Source: Crenothrix polyspora (GTDB lineage: Bacteria > Pseudomonadota > Gammaproteobacteria > Methylococcales > Methylomonadaceae). From it: a DNA stretch of 13,923 bases. Below, one piece after another: positions 1 through 6,405 of the stretch; position 1 is the stretch's first letter; every line of letters begins with the position of its first letter. A model generated the notes under the pieces. The model searched no databases, was not told the origin of the DNA, and saw only the letters and a list, made by a program, of their open reading frames with translations. The position numbers and the translations under genes are program-made. The DNA is taken from contig CAMDOP010000055.1 of assembly GCA_945903675.1 (NCBI GenBank), positions 1 through 13,923 on the forward strand. Reading direction: 5' to 3'.

Positions 1-1440
1 GATTTAGTTATTTATGGTGCGCTAGGTGATCTTTCAAGGCGCAAACTACTAATCTCTTTGTACCGTCTTGAAAATGCCCATTTCATTGAGGCTAATACAC
101 GTATTATCGGTGTCGATTTACAAGGTTTAACAAACGAACAATTTATTGAGCTTGCACACACGAGCTTGAAAGAGTTTTTAAATGACGCTATTGATGCTGT
201 GGTATGGAAGCGTTTTTCAGCACGCTTGTCTTATCTGAAAATTGATTTGACTAAGATAGATCAATACCAGCAGTTAAATGCCGTGATAGATCAAGAGCAT
301 CGCATCATGGTCAATTACTTTGCGGTTTCACCGTTTCTTTTTAAAAATATCTGCCAAGGCTTGGAGCATTGCGGTGTGTTGACGGAAACTTCACGCATGG
401 TCATGGAAAAACCTATTGGCCACAACCTTAAGTCATCAAAAGAAATCAATGATGTCGTGGCTAGCGTGTTTACTGAAAAACAGGTTTATCGTATCGATCA
501 TTATTTAGGTAAAGAAACGGTATTAAACCTATTGGCCTTACGTTTCGCAAACTCTATTTTTACGACTAACTGGAGCCACAACACCATTGATCATATTCAG
601 ATTACGGTGGCGGAAGAGGTGGGTATTGAAGGTCGCTGGGATTATTTTGATAAAACCGGACAGTTACGAGACATGCTACAAAATCATTTGTTGCAGATTT
701 TGACCTTTATTGCCATGGAGCCTCCGGTTAATCTGGAAGCTGAAAGCATCCATAATGAAAAAATAAAAGTCTTAAAAGCGCTGCGTCCCATTACGCTTAA
801 TAATGTTGAAGAAAAAACCGTGCGTGGACAATATACGGGGGGCTATATCAAAGGTGAGACTGTTCCTGGTTATTTAGATGAAACCGGTGCTAATAAAGAA
901 AGTACTACCGAGAGCTTTGTGGCTTTACGGGTTGATATTGATAACTGGCGTTGGGCGGGTGTACCCTTTTATTTGCGCACTGGAAAACGTTTAACAGGAA
1001 AACGTACTGAAATTGTCGTTTATTTCAAACAGCTACCGCACAACATCTTTAAAGATAGTTTTCGTGAGTTACCACCTAATAAATTGATTATTCATCTACA
1101 GCCCAATGAAGGCGTAGAAATCGAAATGCTCAATAAAATACCCGGTATTGATGAGCACATTAAATTACAAAAAACGCGCTTGGATTTAAGTTTTTCTGAC
1201 ACCTTCAAAGAAAGCCGAATTTTTGGTGGTTATGAAAAATTAGTCTTAGAAGCGATGCGTGGCAATCCTACGTTATTCTTGAGTCGAGAAGAAATTGAAC
1301 AAGCATGGACTTGGGTTGATTCTATCCAAAATGCTTGGCATCATTATAAAGATGCGCCTAAACCATACGCTGCAGGTACGTGGGGTCCAGTAGCCTCGGT
1401 TGCCTTGATTGCCAGAGATGGCAGAGCTTGGGAAGAATAA
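1..1440 (+). CDS. zwf: Glucose-6-phosphate 1-dehydrogenase, 5' end cut by window
   Basis: Oxidises glucose 6-phosphate to 6-phosphogluconolactone with NAD(P)+ in the cytoplasm, the entry to the Entner-Doudoroff and oxidative pentose phosphate routes. The reading frame is open from base 1, and 479 residues are present. By alignment with remembered E. coli Zwf, only about the first 11 residues are missing. The window opens inside the nucleotide-binding motif (DLVIYGALGDLSRRKLL). An EKPIG motif follows, then the substrate-binding and catalytic motif RIDHYLGKE at about bases 490-516. The conserved regions EEVGIEGRW, DMLQNHLLQ, NWRWAGVPFYLRTGKR and AGTWGP are all present. The C-terminus (RDGRAWEE) matches the family end, so the gene is complete at the 3' side. 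One oddity is that the usual proline after RKLL is isoleucine (RKLLISLY). It probably belongs with edd and eda downstream, though a repeat element separates them. Confidence 0.97.
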   Translation, partial: DLVIYGALGDLSRRKLLISLYRLENAHFIEANTRIIGVDLQGLTNEQFIELAHTSLKEFLNDAIDAVVWKRFSARLSYLKIDLTKIDQYQQLNAVIDQEHRIMVNYFAVSPFLFKNICQGLEHCGVLTETSRMVMEKPIGHNLKSSKEINDVVASVFTEKQVYRIDHYLGKETVLNLLALRFANSIFTTNWSHNTIDHIQITVAEEVGIEGRWDYFDKTGQLRDMLQNHLLQILTFIAMEPPVNLEAESIHNEKIKVLKALRPITLNNVEEKTVRGQYTGGYIKGETVPGYLDETGANKESTTESFVALRVDIDNWRWAGVPFYLRTGKRLTGKRTEIVVYFKQLPHNIFKDSFRELPPNKLIIHLQPNEGVEIEMLNKIPGIDEHIKLQKTRLDLSFSDTFKESRIFGGYEKLVLEAMRGNPTLFLSREEIEQAWTWVDSIQNAWHHYKDAPKPYAAGTWGPVASVALIARDGRAWEE

Positions 1441-1447
1441 CGCTAAT

Positions 1448-1581
1448 GGCTAGCAACTTAAGGTTGGACAGATTAGGTTTACCGTTCACTTTTAGATAGA
1501 GCTCTCTTGAGAAAAGACAAAAGGCTCAGGGCGAAAGGCGAAGGGAAAACCTAGCATCAGTAATGCTTTAAGCTGCTAGCC
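1448..1581 (+). mobile_element. Small non-coding element with terminal inverted repeats, copy 1 (MITE-like)
   Basis: A 134-base segment fills most of the zwf-edd gap. Its left end GGCTAGCAACTTAAGG (1448-1463) and the reverse complement of its right end (1566-1581, GGCTAGCAGCTTAAAG) agree at 14 of 16 bases. It has no open frame of note. A second copy with the same ends and interior lies at 8022-8149. The two share the exact core CGTTCACTTTTAGA (1483-1496 here) and an alignable remainder, including a purine-rich GACAAAAGG-type tract. No clear target-site duplication flanks it. Seen: the inverted ends and a second copy. Inferred: mobilisation in trans by a transposase. It could also act as a transcript-processing or termination structure. 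Confidence 0.6.
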
Positions 1582-1609
1582 CCATTAAATAAATATATAA
1601 GGAATCACC

Positions 1610-3430
1610 ATGCACCCCATTATTGAAAAAGTGACTCAAGATATTATTGAGCGCAGCCATCCAACTCGCTCTGCTTACCTAAAATATATTGATGGTATTG
1701 CTAAAAAAGGTCCTATACGTTCAGGCATGGGTTGCGGTAATTTAGCACATGGCTTTGCCGCTTGTAGTGCCAGTGAAAAAGCTGATTTAACCGGCAATCA
1801 AAAGGCTAATATTGCGATTATCACGTCTTACAATGATATGTTATCGGCTCACCAACCTTATAAAGATGCGCCTGATGCCATAAAAGCAGCTATTAGGGCC
1901 GCAGGTGGCGTAGCTCAGGTTGCGGGTGGCGTTCCTGCCATGTGTGATGGTATTACTCAAGGTCAACCGGGCATGGAGTTGTCCTTATTCAGTCGTGATC
2001 TTATTGCTATGACTACTGCGGTAGGCATGAGCCATAATATGTTTGATGGCGCTATTTACTTAGGGGTCTGTGACAAGATTGTACCGGGATTATTAATAGG
2101 TGCGCTTAGCTTTGGTCACTTGCCCGCTATCTTTATTCCTGCAGGTCCTATGCCTAGCGGTTTAACCAATAAAGAAAAGTCCCGTGCGCGTCAAGATTAC
2201 GCTACTGGAAAGATTGGCCGTAAAGAACTCCTAGAAGCAGAATCTGCGTCTTATCATAGTCCTGGTACCTGTACCTTTTACGGAACAGCTAATAGTAACC
2301 AGATGATGATGGAAATCATGGGCATGCATTTGCCGGGTAGTTCGTTCATTAATCCTTACACACCGTTACGTGAAGAACTCACTAAAGCGGCGGCAACACA
2401 GGTATTAAAATTTACAGCACTGGGCGATGATTATCGGCCTATTGCTCATATGATTTCAGAAAAAGCCATCGTCAATGCTGTAATCGGCTTGTTGGCAACC
2501 GGTGGTTCAACTAATCACACGATGCATTTAATCGCCATTGCTCGTGCTTCGGGTATCGTGCTTAATTGGGATGATTTTGATCAGCTTTCCAAAGCCGTTC
2601 CTTTAATTGCTAAAATCTATCCCAACGGTCCTGCGGATGTAAATCATTTTCAAGCCGCTGGTGGTATGGGTGTGCTCATAGCTGAACTCTTACGCAATGG
2701 CTTATTGCATGAAGACCTGCTCACCGTTGCCGATGAACGTGGCATGAACAGCTATCGTCATGAGCCTAAGTTAATTGCCAATACCTTAGTTTGGGAGCCA
2801 GTTCCAGAAACATCTTTAGATACTGAGGTACTCGGTACGGTTGAAAAACCCTTCGCAACCGGTGGTGGTTTACATGTGATGCATGGTAATTTAGGTCGAG
2901 GTATTTCAAAAATGTCTGCCGTATCTGCTGATCATCATGTCGTTGAAGCGCCTGCGGTGGTGTTTGATGATCAAGAAGATATGCTCGCCGCTTTTCAGCG
3001 TGGTGAATTGGAAAAAGATTTTGTTGCCGTCGTTCGCTTTCAAGGTCCACGCTCTAACGGTATGCCAGAATTGCATAAGCTGACGCCACCCTTAGGTGTG
3101 TTGCAAGATAAAGGTTATAAAGTGGCCTTAGTGACTGATGGTCGTATGTCAGGCGCTTCGGGTAAAGTACCTTCGGTTATCCATTTGTGTCCAGAATGTG
3201 AGTCAGGTGGTCCTTTAGCAAAAGTGCTTGATGGCGATATTATTTCTATGAACTTACAAACCGGCAACATTAATGTATTAGTCGATGAGGCTGAGTTCAA
3301 TGCACGAATTCCAGTGCCCAATTCAGCAAAGAACCATCATTATGGTATGGGGCGCGAGATGTTTGGTGGTTTCCGTTTAGGAGCCTCTTCTGCAGAAACA
3401 GGCGCGTCTAATTTGTTTTTGGTTGATTAA
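1610..3430 (+). CDS. edd: 6-phosphogluconate dehydratase (Entner-Doudoroff)
   Basis: Dehydrates 6-phosphogluconate to 2-keto-3-deoxy-6-phosphogluconate (KDPG) in the cytoplasm and belongs to the IlvD/Edd [4Fe-4S] dehydratase family. The product has 606 residues, about the family length. The cysteines expected to bind the iron-sulphur cluster are at 154 (GVCDKIVPG) and 221 (SPGTCTFYGTANSNQ), matching the E. coli numbering as remembered. Other signatures are PAMCDGITQGQPGMELSLFS (about 109-128), the GGSTNH region in the middle, and DGRMSGASGKVPS near the C-terminus. The ATG has a good Shine-Dalgarno sequence (AAGGA, 1599-1603), which supports this start. It lies upstream of eda with a 71-base gap holding a REP-like palindrome. 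Its product is the substrate of the next gene. Confidence 0.98.
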   Translation: MHPIIEKVTQDIIERSHPTRSAYLKYIDGIAKKGPIRSGMGCGNLAHGFAACSASEKADLTGNQKANIAIITSYNDMLSAHQPYKDAPDAIKAAIRAAGGVAQVAGGVPAMCDGITQGQPGMELSLFSRDLIAMTTAVGMSHNMFDGAIYLGVCDKIVPGLLIGALSFGHLPAIFIPAGPMPSGLTNKEKSRARQDYATGKIGRKELLEAESASYHSPGTCTFYGTANSNQMMMEIMGMHLPGSSFINPYTPLREELTKAAATQVLKFTALGDDYRPIAHMISEKAIVNAVIGLLATGGSTNHTMHLIAIARASGIVLNWDDFDQLSKAVPLIAKIYPNGPADVNHFQAAGGMGVLIAELLRNGLLHEDLLTVADERGMNSYRHEPKLIANTLVWEPVPETSLDTEVLGTVEKPFATGGGLHVMHGNLGRGISKMSAVSADHHVVEAPAVVFDDQEDMLAAFQRGELEKDFVAVVRFQGPRSNGMPELHKLTPPLGVLQDKGYKVALVTDGRMSGASGKVPSVIHLCPECESGGPLAKVLDGDIISMNLQTGNINVLVDEAEFNARIPVPNSAKNHHYGMGREMFGGFRLGASSAETGASNLFLVD

Positions 3431-3450
3431 ACTATCATTTCTTAAATATT

Positions 3451-3483
3451 TGTCGGGTTGCGCTATCGCTAACCTGACCTACA
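3451..3483 (-). repeat. REP-like palindrome in the edd-eda gap
   Basis: On the minus strand this reads GTAGGTCAGGTT, then AGCGATAGCGC, then AACCCGAC. It is a GTAG head followed by an 8-base stem (one mismatch) around a loop containing GCGATAGC. The same layout (GTAG head, a GGGT-type stem, an AGCGATAGCG loop, an ACCC-type return arm) occurs with a different stem at 9894-9925. A GTAG tetranucleotide before a palindrome is the known hallmark of REP elements mobilised by RAYT transposases. No RAYT gene is in the window, so that origin is inferred. Lying between two genes probably co-transcribed, it could modulate mRNA stability. Confidence 0.6.
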
Positions 3484-3501
3484 AAACTATCGAGTAACGC
3501 C

Positions 3502-4152
3502 ATGAATACAAAGCATTGGAAAATCCAACCTACAGACGTTTTAAACGCTGGCCCAGTTATGCCGGTTATGGTCATTAAAAACCTAGATGACGCTGTGCCG
3601 TTAGCAAAAGCTTTAGTAGCCGGTGGCATTAAGGTCTTAGAAATAACCCTGCGTACCCCGATTGCATTGGAAGCTATTCGACTGATTAGCCAGGAAGTCA
3701 AAGAGGCGATTGTTGGAGCCGGTACTATTACTACGCCTGAACAGTTAAAGGCTGCAGAAGTTGCCGGTGCTGTTTTTGCTATTAGCCCTGGTTTAACGCC
3801 TGCACTACTAATGGCCGCTAAAGAGGGAAATATTGCCTTAATTCCTGGTATATCTACATTATCAGAGCTTATGGTGGGTATGGAGGCTGGTTTAGATCAT
3901 TTTAAGTTTTTTCCAGCAGAAGCTGCAGGTGGTATTCCTATGTTAAAAGCTATTGCCGGCCCGATTCCTCAAGTGACATTCTGTCCAACAGGGGGTATTT
4001 CACCTGAAAATTACAATGCTTATCTCAGCTTAAATAATGTCGCTTGTGTCGGTGGTTCATGGTTGGTGCCTGAAGATGCCGTTAAAGAGAAAAATTGGGC
4101 TAAAATAACTGAATTGGCAAAGCTAGCTATTGCTAATGTTGCTAACAGCTAA
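3502..4152 (+). CDS. eda: KDPG aldolase
   Basis: Cleaves KDPG to pyruvate and glyceraldehyde 3-phosphate, the last committed step of the Entner-Doudoroff pathway. Many family members also accept 2-keto-4-hydroxyglutarate. The 216-residue product is a single TIM-barrel class I aldolase that aligns with E. coli Eda throughout, with a two-residue offset. The Schiff-base lysine is K135 (HFKFFPAEA) and the catalytic glutamate is E47 (VLEITLRT). Phosphate-binding glycines lie in CPTGGIS and CVGGSWLVP. The Shine-Dalgarno sequence is weak (GAG about 8 bases before the ATG), but the N-terminus aligns with homologues from this methionine. It follows edd directly and probably shares its transcript. Confidence 0.97.
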   Translation: MNTKHWKIQPTDVLNAGPVMPVMVIKNLDDAVPLAKALVAGGIKVLEITLRTPIALEAIRLISQEVKEAIVGAGTITTPEQLKAAEVAGAVFAISPGLTPALLMAAKEGNIALIPGISTLSELMVGMEAGLDHFKFFPAEAAGGIPMLKAIAGPIPQVTFCPTGGISPENYNAYLSLNNVACVGGSWLVPEDAVKEKNWAKITELAKLAIANVANS

Positions 4153-4201
4153 GTCATTATGGATTATCAAGGTAACATCGCGTTTTTAGAAGAGAGAATT
4201 T

Positions 4202-5503
4202 ATGAATGATTCACGCAGCATTACCTTAAATGATGATGCTCAGCCTATTTGTGAGCTTCCCCTTTTGTCTGGAACTATTGGCCCCGATGTTATCGATGTC
4301 CAAACACTCTATAAACAAACTGGCTTATTTACGTATGATCCAGGGTTTACTTCTACCGCGAGTTGTAGTTCAACCATTACTTATATCGACGGTGAAGAAG
4401 GTATCTTACTTTATCGTGGTTACCCCATTGAGCAACTGGCAGAACAATGTACTTTTCTGGAAGTCAGTTATTTATTGCTGAATGGTGAGCTGCCTGATAA
4501 AACTCAAATGCAGGAATTTGAGGGCATTATCACTTTGCATACCATGGTGCACGACCAACTCACCAATTTCTTTAAAGGTTTTCGTCGTGACGCTCACCCC
4601 ATGGCTATTATGGTCGCGGTAGTGGGTGCTTTATCTGCGTTTTATCATGATGCCTTAGATATAAAATCTAAAAAGCATAGAGAGATCAGCGCTATTCGTT
4701 TGATTGCCAAAGTACCGACTATCGTAGCTATGTGTCACAGATATAGTGCTGGCTTGCCCTTTATGTATCCGCAAAACAAGCTTAGTTATGTGGAAAACTT
4801 TATGCGCATGATGCTCGCTACGCCTTGCGATGATTATGTACCTAACCCTATTTTGGTACGTGCCTTAGATCGAATTTTAATTCTTCATGCCGATCATGAA
4901 CAAAACGCATCGACTTCTACGGTTCGTTTGGCAGGTTCCAGTGGTGCTAATCCTTATGCCTGTATTACTGCGGGTATCGCTTGTCTTTGGGGGGCTGCAC
5001 ATGGCGGTGCCAATGAAGCCGTACTCAATATGCTTAATGAAATAGGTGATGTTTCTCGTATCCCTGATTTTATCAAGAAAGCCAAAGATAAAAATGATCC
5101 TTTTAGGCTCATGGGCTTTGGTCATCGTGTTTATAAAAACCATGATCCACGCGCTAAATTAATGCGAGCCACTTGTCATGAAGTTCTGACAGAGCTGGGC
5201 TTACATGATGATAAGATTTTTAAATTAGCACTCGAGTTGGAGCGTATTGCTCTGGAAGACAATTACTTCATTGAGAAAAAATTGTATCCCAATGTCGACT
5301 TCTACTCAGGCATCGTCTTACATGCGCTAGGTATACCTACTAATATGTTTACCGCCATGTTTGCCATGGGCAGAACAGTGGGCTGGATTGCCCATTGGGA
5401 CGAAATGATCTCTGATCCTGAGCAAAGAATTGGCCGGCCTAGGCAGCTTTATACGGGAGCCGCTAGACGAGATGTTCCTGCTCAACATGGCAAAGTCACT
5501 TAG
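4202..5503 (+). CDS. gltA: Type II citrate synthase
   Basis: Condenses acetyl-CoA with oxaloacetate to give citrate and CoA. The product has 433 residues, typical of the hexameric NADH-sensitive type II enzymes of Gram-negative bacteria. Expected active-site residues are H232 (ILHADHEQNASTSTVR), H267 (GAAHGGANEAV), H308 (FGHRVYKNHDPRA), R317 and D366 (YPNVDFYSG). C209 (TPCDDY) corresponds to the cysteine tied to NADH inhibition in the E. coli enzyme, so allosteric control is plausible. The ATG is preceded by a purine-rich site (AGAAGAGAG). The gene starts 49 bases after eda. The last residues after TGAARRDV (PAQHGKVT) look lineage-specific, and their coding DNA has a decayed second copy downstream at 5639-5676. 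A strong hairpin terminator follows. Confidence 0.97.
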   Translation: MNDSRSITLNDDAQPICELPLLSGTIGPDVIDVQTLYKQTGLFTYDPGFTSTASCSSTITYIDGEEGILLYRGYPIEQLAEQCTFLEVSYLLLNGELPDKTQMQEFEGIITLHTMVHDQLTNFFKGFRRDAHPMAIMVAVVGALSAFYHDALDIKSKKHREISAIRLIAKVPTIVAMCHRYSAGLPFMYPQNKLSYVENFMRMMLATPCDDYVPNPILVRALDRILILHADHEQNASTSTVRLAGSSGANPYACITAGIACLWGAAHGGANEAVLNMLNEIGDVSRIPDFIKKAKDKNDPFRLMGFGHRVYKNHDPRAKLMRATCHEVLTELGLHDDKIFKLALELERIALEDNYFIEKKLYPNVDFYSGIVLHALGIPTNMFTAMFAMGRTVGWIAHWDEMISDPEQRIGRPRQLYTGAARRDVPAQHGKVT

Positions 5504-5516
5504 AAATACAGGTAGT
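5480..5516 (+). repeat. Direct repeat, first copy: 3' end of the citrate synthase gene
   Basis: This covers the final coding bases, the stop codon and 13 downstream bases. It matches 5639-5676 with 18 of 21 identities over GCTCAACATGGCAAAGTCAC and the next base, then about 14 of 16 after a one-base gap. The two copies are 159 bases apart and bracket the palindromic terminator. Confidence 0.6.
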
Positions 5517-5561
5517 CACTTTATCATTCCCACGCAAGAGCGACAACATTGTGGTAATGAT

Positions 5562-5600
5562 CGTAGGGGCGTATTGCATACGCCCCTACGGTGTTTTTTT
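5562..5600 (+). terminator. Intrinsic terminator after citrate synthase; perfect 13-bp hairpin
   Basis: The left arm CGTAGGGGCGTAT (5562-5574) pairs perfectly with the right arm at 5578-5590 around a three-base loop (TGC). It is followed closely by seven T residues (5594-5600). Position and structure fit a rho-independent terminator for the edd-eda-gltA transcript. The stem also begins with GTAG and ends with CTAC, so it may be a REP-type palindrome serving as terminator, like those at 3451-3483 and 9894-9978. Confidence 0.8.
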
Positions 5601-5638
5601 ATCGCTCCACTTCGATAGAAACTTGTATAGATAGCTAC

Positions 5639-5676
5639 GCTCAGCATGGTAAAGCCACTATAAAAATACAGCTAGT
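5639..5676 (+). repeat. Direct repeat, second copy: decayed duplicate of the citrate synthase 3' end
   Basis: Non-coding partner of 5480-5516. In the frame of the original, the core would read AQHGKAT against AQHGKVT in the gene. Two of the three substitutions in the core are synonymous and all three are transitions. The original stop codon is lost through a one-base insertion. The rest of the 5504-5736 gap holds the terminator and the response regulator's ribosome-binding site. A possible -10 TATAAC (5708-5713) has no convincing -35. Confidence 0.55.
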
Positions 5677-5736
5677 TTAGTTAAATGAGTGGCCATGTCT
5701 GTCCGCTTATAACTGATGAATGATTTCGGAGAATAA

Positions 5737-6405
5737 ATGCGACTCTTATTAGTAGAAGATGATGAAATACTCGGCGATGGCTTGGTTGCGGGCTTAAAAA
5801 TGGAAGGTTATGCTGTTGATTGGTTAACCAATGGCAAACTGGCTGATGAAGCTTTAAAACTGAATGCTTATGAGTTAATCGTTTTAGATCTAAATTTGCC
5901 GGATATGGATGGTATGTCTATATTAAAGGCATTAAGGGCGCGTAAAGATGAAACCCCCGTTATGGTGCTCACGGCCAAAGATACTATTTCTGATCGAGTT
6001 CTAGGTCTAGATAGTGGCGCAGATGATTTTGTTATTAAGCCTTTTGAGTTAGATGAAGTTTGCGCAAGATTAAGAGCCTTAGCGCGACGTAGTGAAGGTA
6101 GAAGTGCACCGACTATTGAGTATAAAGGCATTAGTCTCGATCCAGCCTCTCATCTAGTGATTTATAACGATGAAAAAGTAGAGCTTTCGCAAAAAGAGTT
6201 TGAGATTCTAAGTTTCCTAATGGGCAACATCGGTAAAGTAGTTTCACGATCTAGGCTAGAAGAAAGCCTTTATTCGTGGGATTCTGACGTAGAAAGCAAT
6301 ACGGTTGAAGTACATATTCATTATCTTAGAAAGAAGCTAGACCCAACACTGATTCGCACAGTCAGAGGTGTGGGCTATATTATTGATAATGACGAAGAGT
6401 TATGA
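5737..6405 (+). CDS. OmpR-family response regulator (QseB/PmrA-like)
   Basis: Cytoplasmic transcription factor activated by phosphorylation from the adjacent kinase. The product has 222 residues. Residues 1 to about 115 are a receiver domain with the acidic pair D8/D9, phospho-acceptor D51 (IVLDLNLPDMDG), T79 (VLTAKD) and K101 (FVIKPF). A short linker leads to a C-terminal winged-helix DNA-binding domain (about 127-218) with the usual LSQKEFEIL and VEVHIHYLRKKL elements. The start has a good Shine-Dalgarno sequence (CGGAG, 8 bases or less from the ATG). Its TGA overlaps the kinase ATG (ATGA), implying translational coupling. Target genes are unknown. The carbon-metabolism neighbours are candidates only by position. 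Confidence 0.95.
   Translation: MRLLLVEDDEILGDGLVAGLKMEGYAVDWLTNGKLADEALKLNAYELIVLDLNLPDMDGMSILKALRARKDETPVMVLTAKDTISDRVLGLDSGADDFVIKPFELDEVCARLRALARRSEGRSAPTIEYKGISLDPASHLVIYNDEKVELSQKEFEILSFLMGNIGKVVSRSRLEESLYSWDSDVESNTVEVHIHYLRKKLDPTLIRTVRGVGYIIDNDEEL

Noticed and set aside
1441..1609. Possible small RNA gene between zwf and edd
   Set aside because: The structure is explained by the terminal-inverted-repeat element. No separate promoter and terminator pair can be shown.
2766..3321. Antisense open frames within edd
   Set aside because: They mirror conserved coding sequence of edd and show no motif or start signal of their own.
5430..5618. 62-residue open frame overlapping the end of the citrate synthase gene and the terminator
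   Set aside because: It is out of frame with a well-supported gene and runs through the palindromic hairpin, with no ribosome-binding site or recognisable domain.
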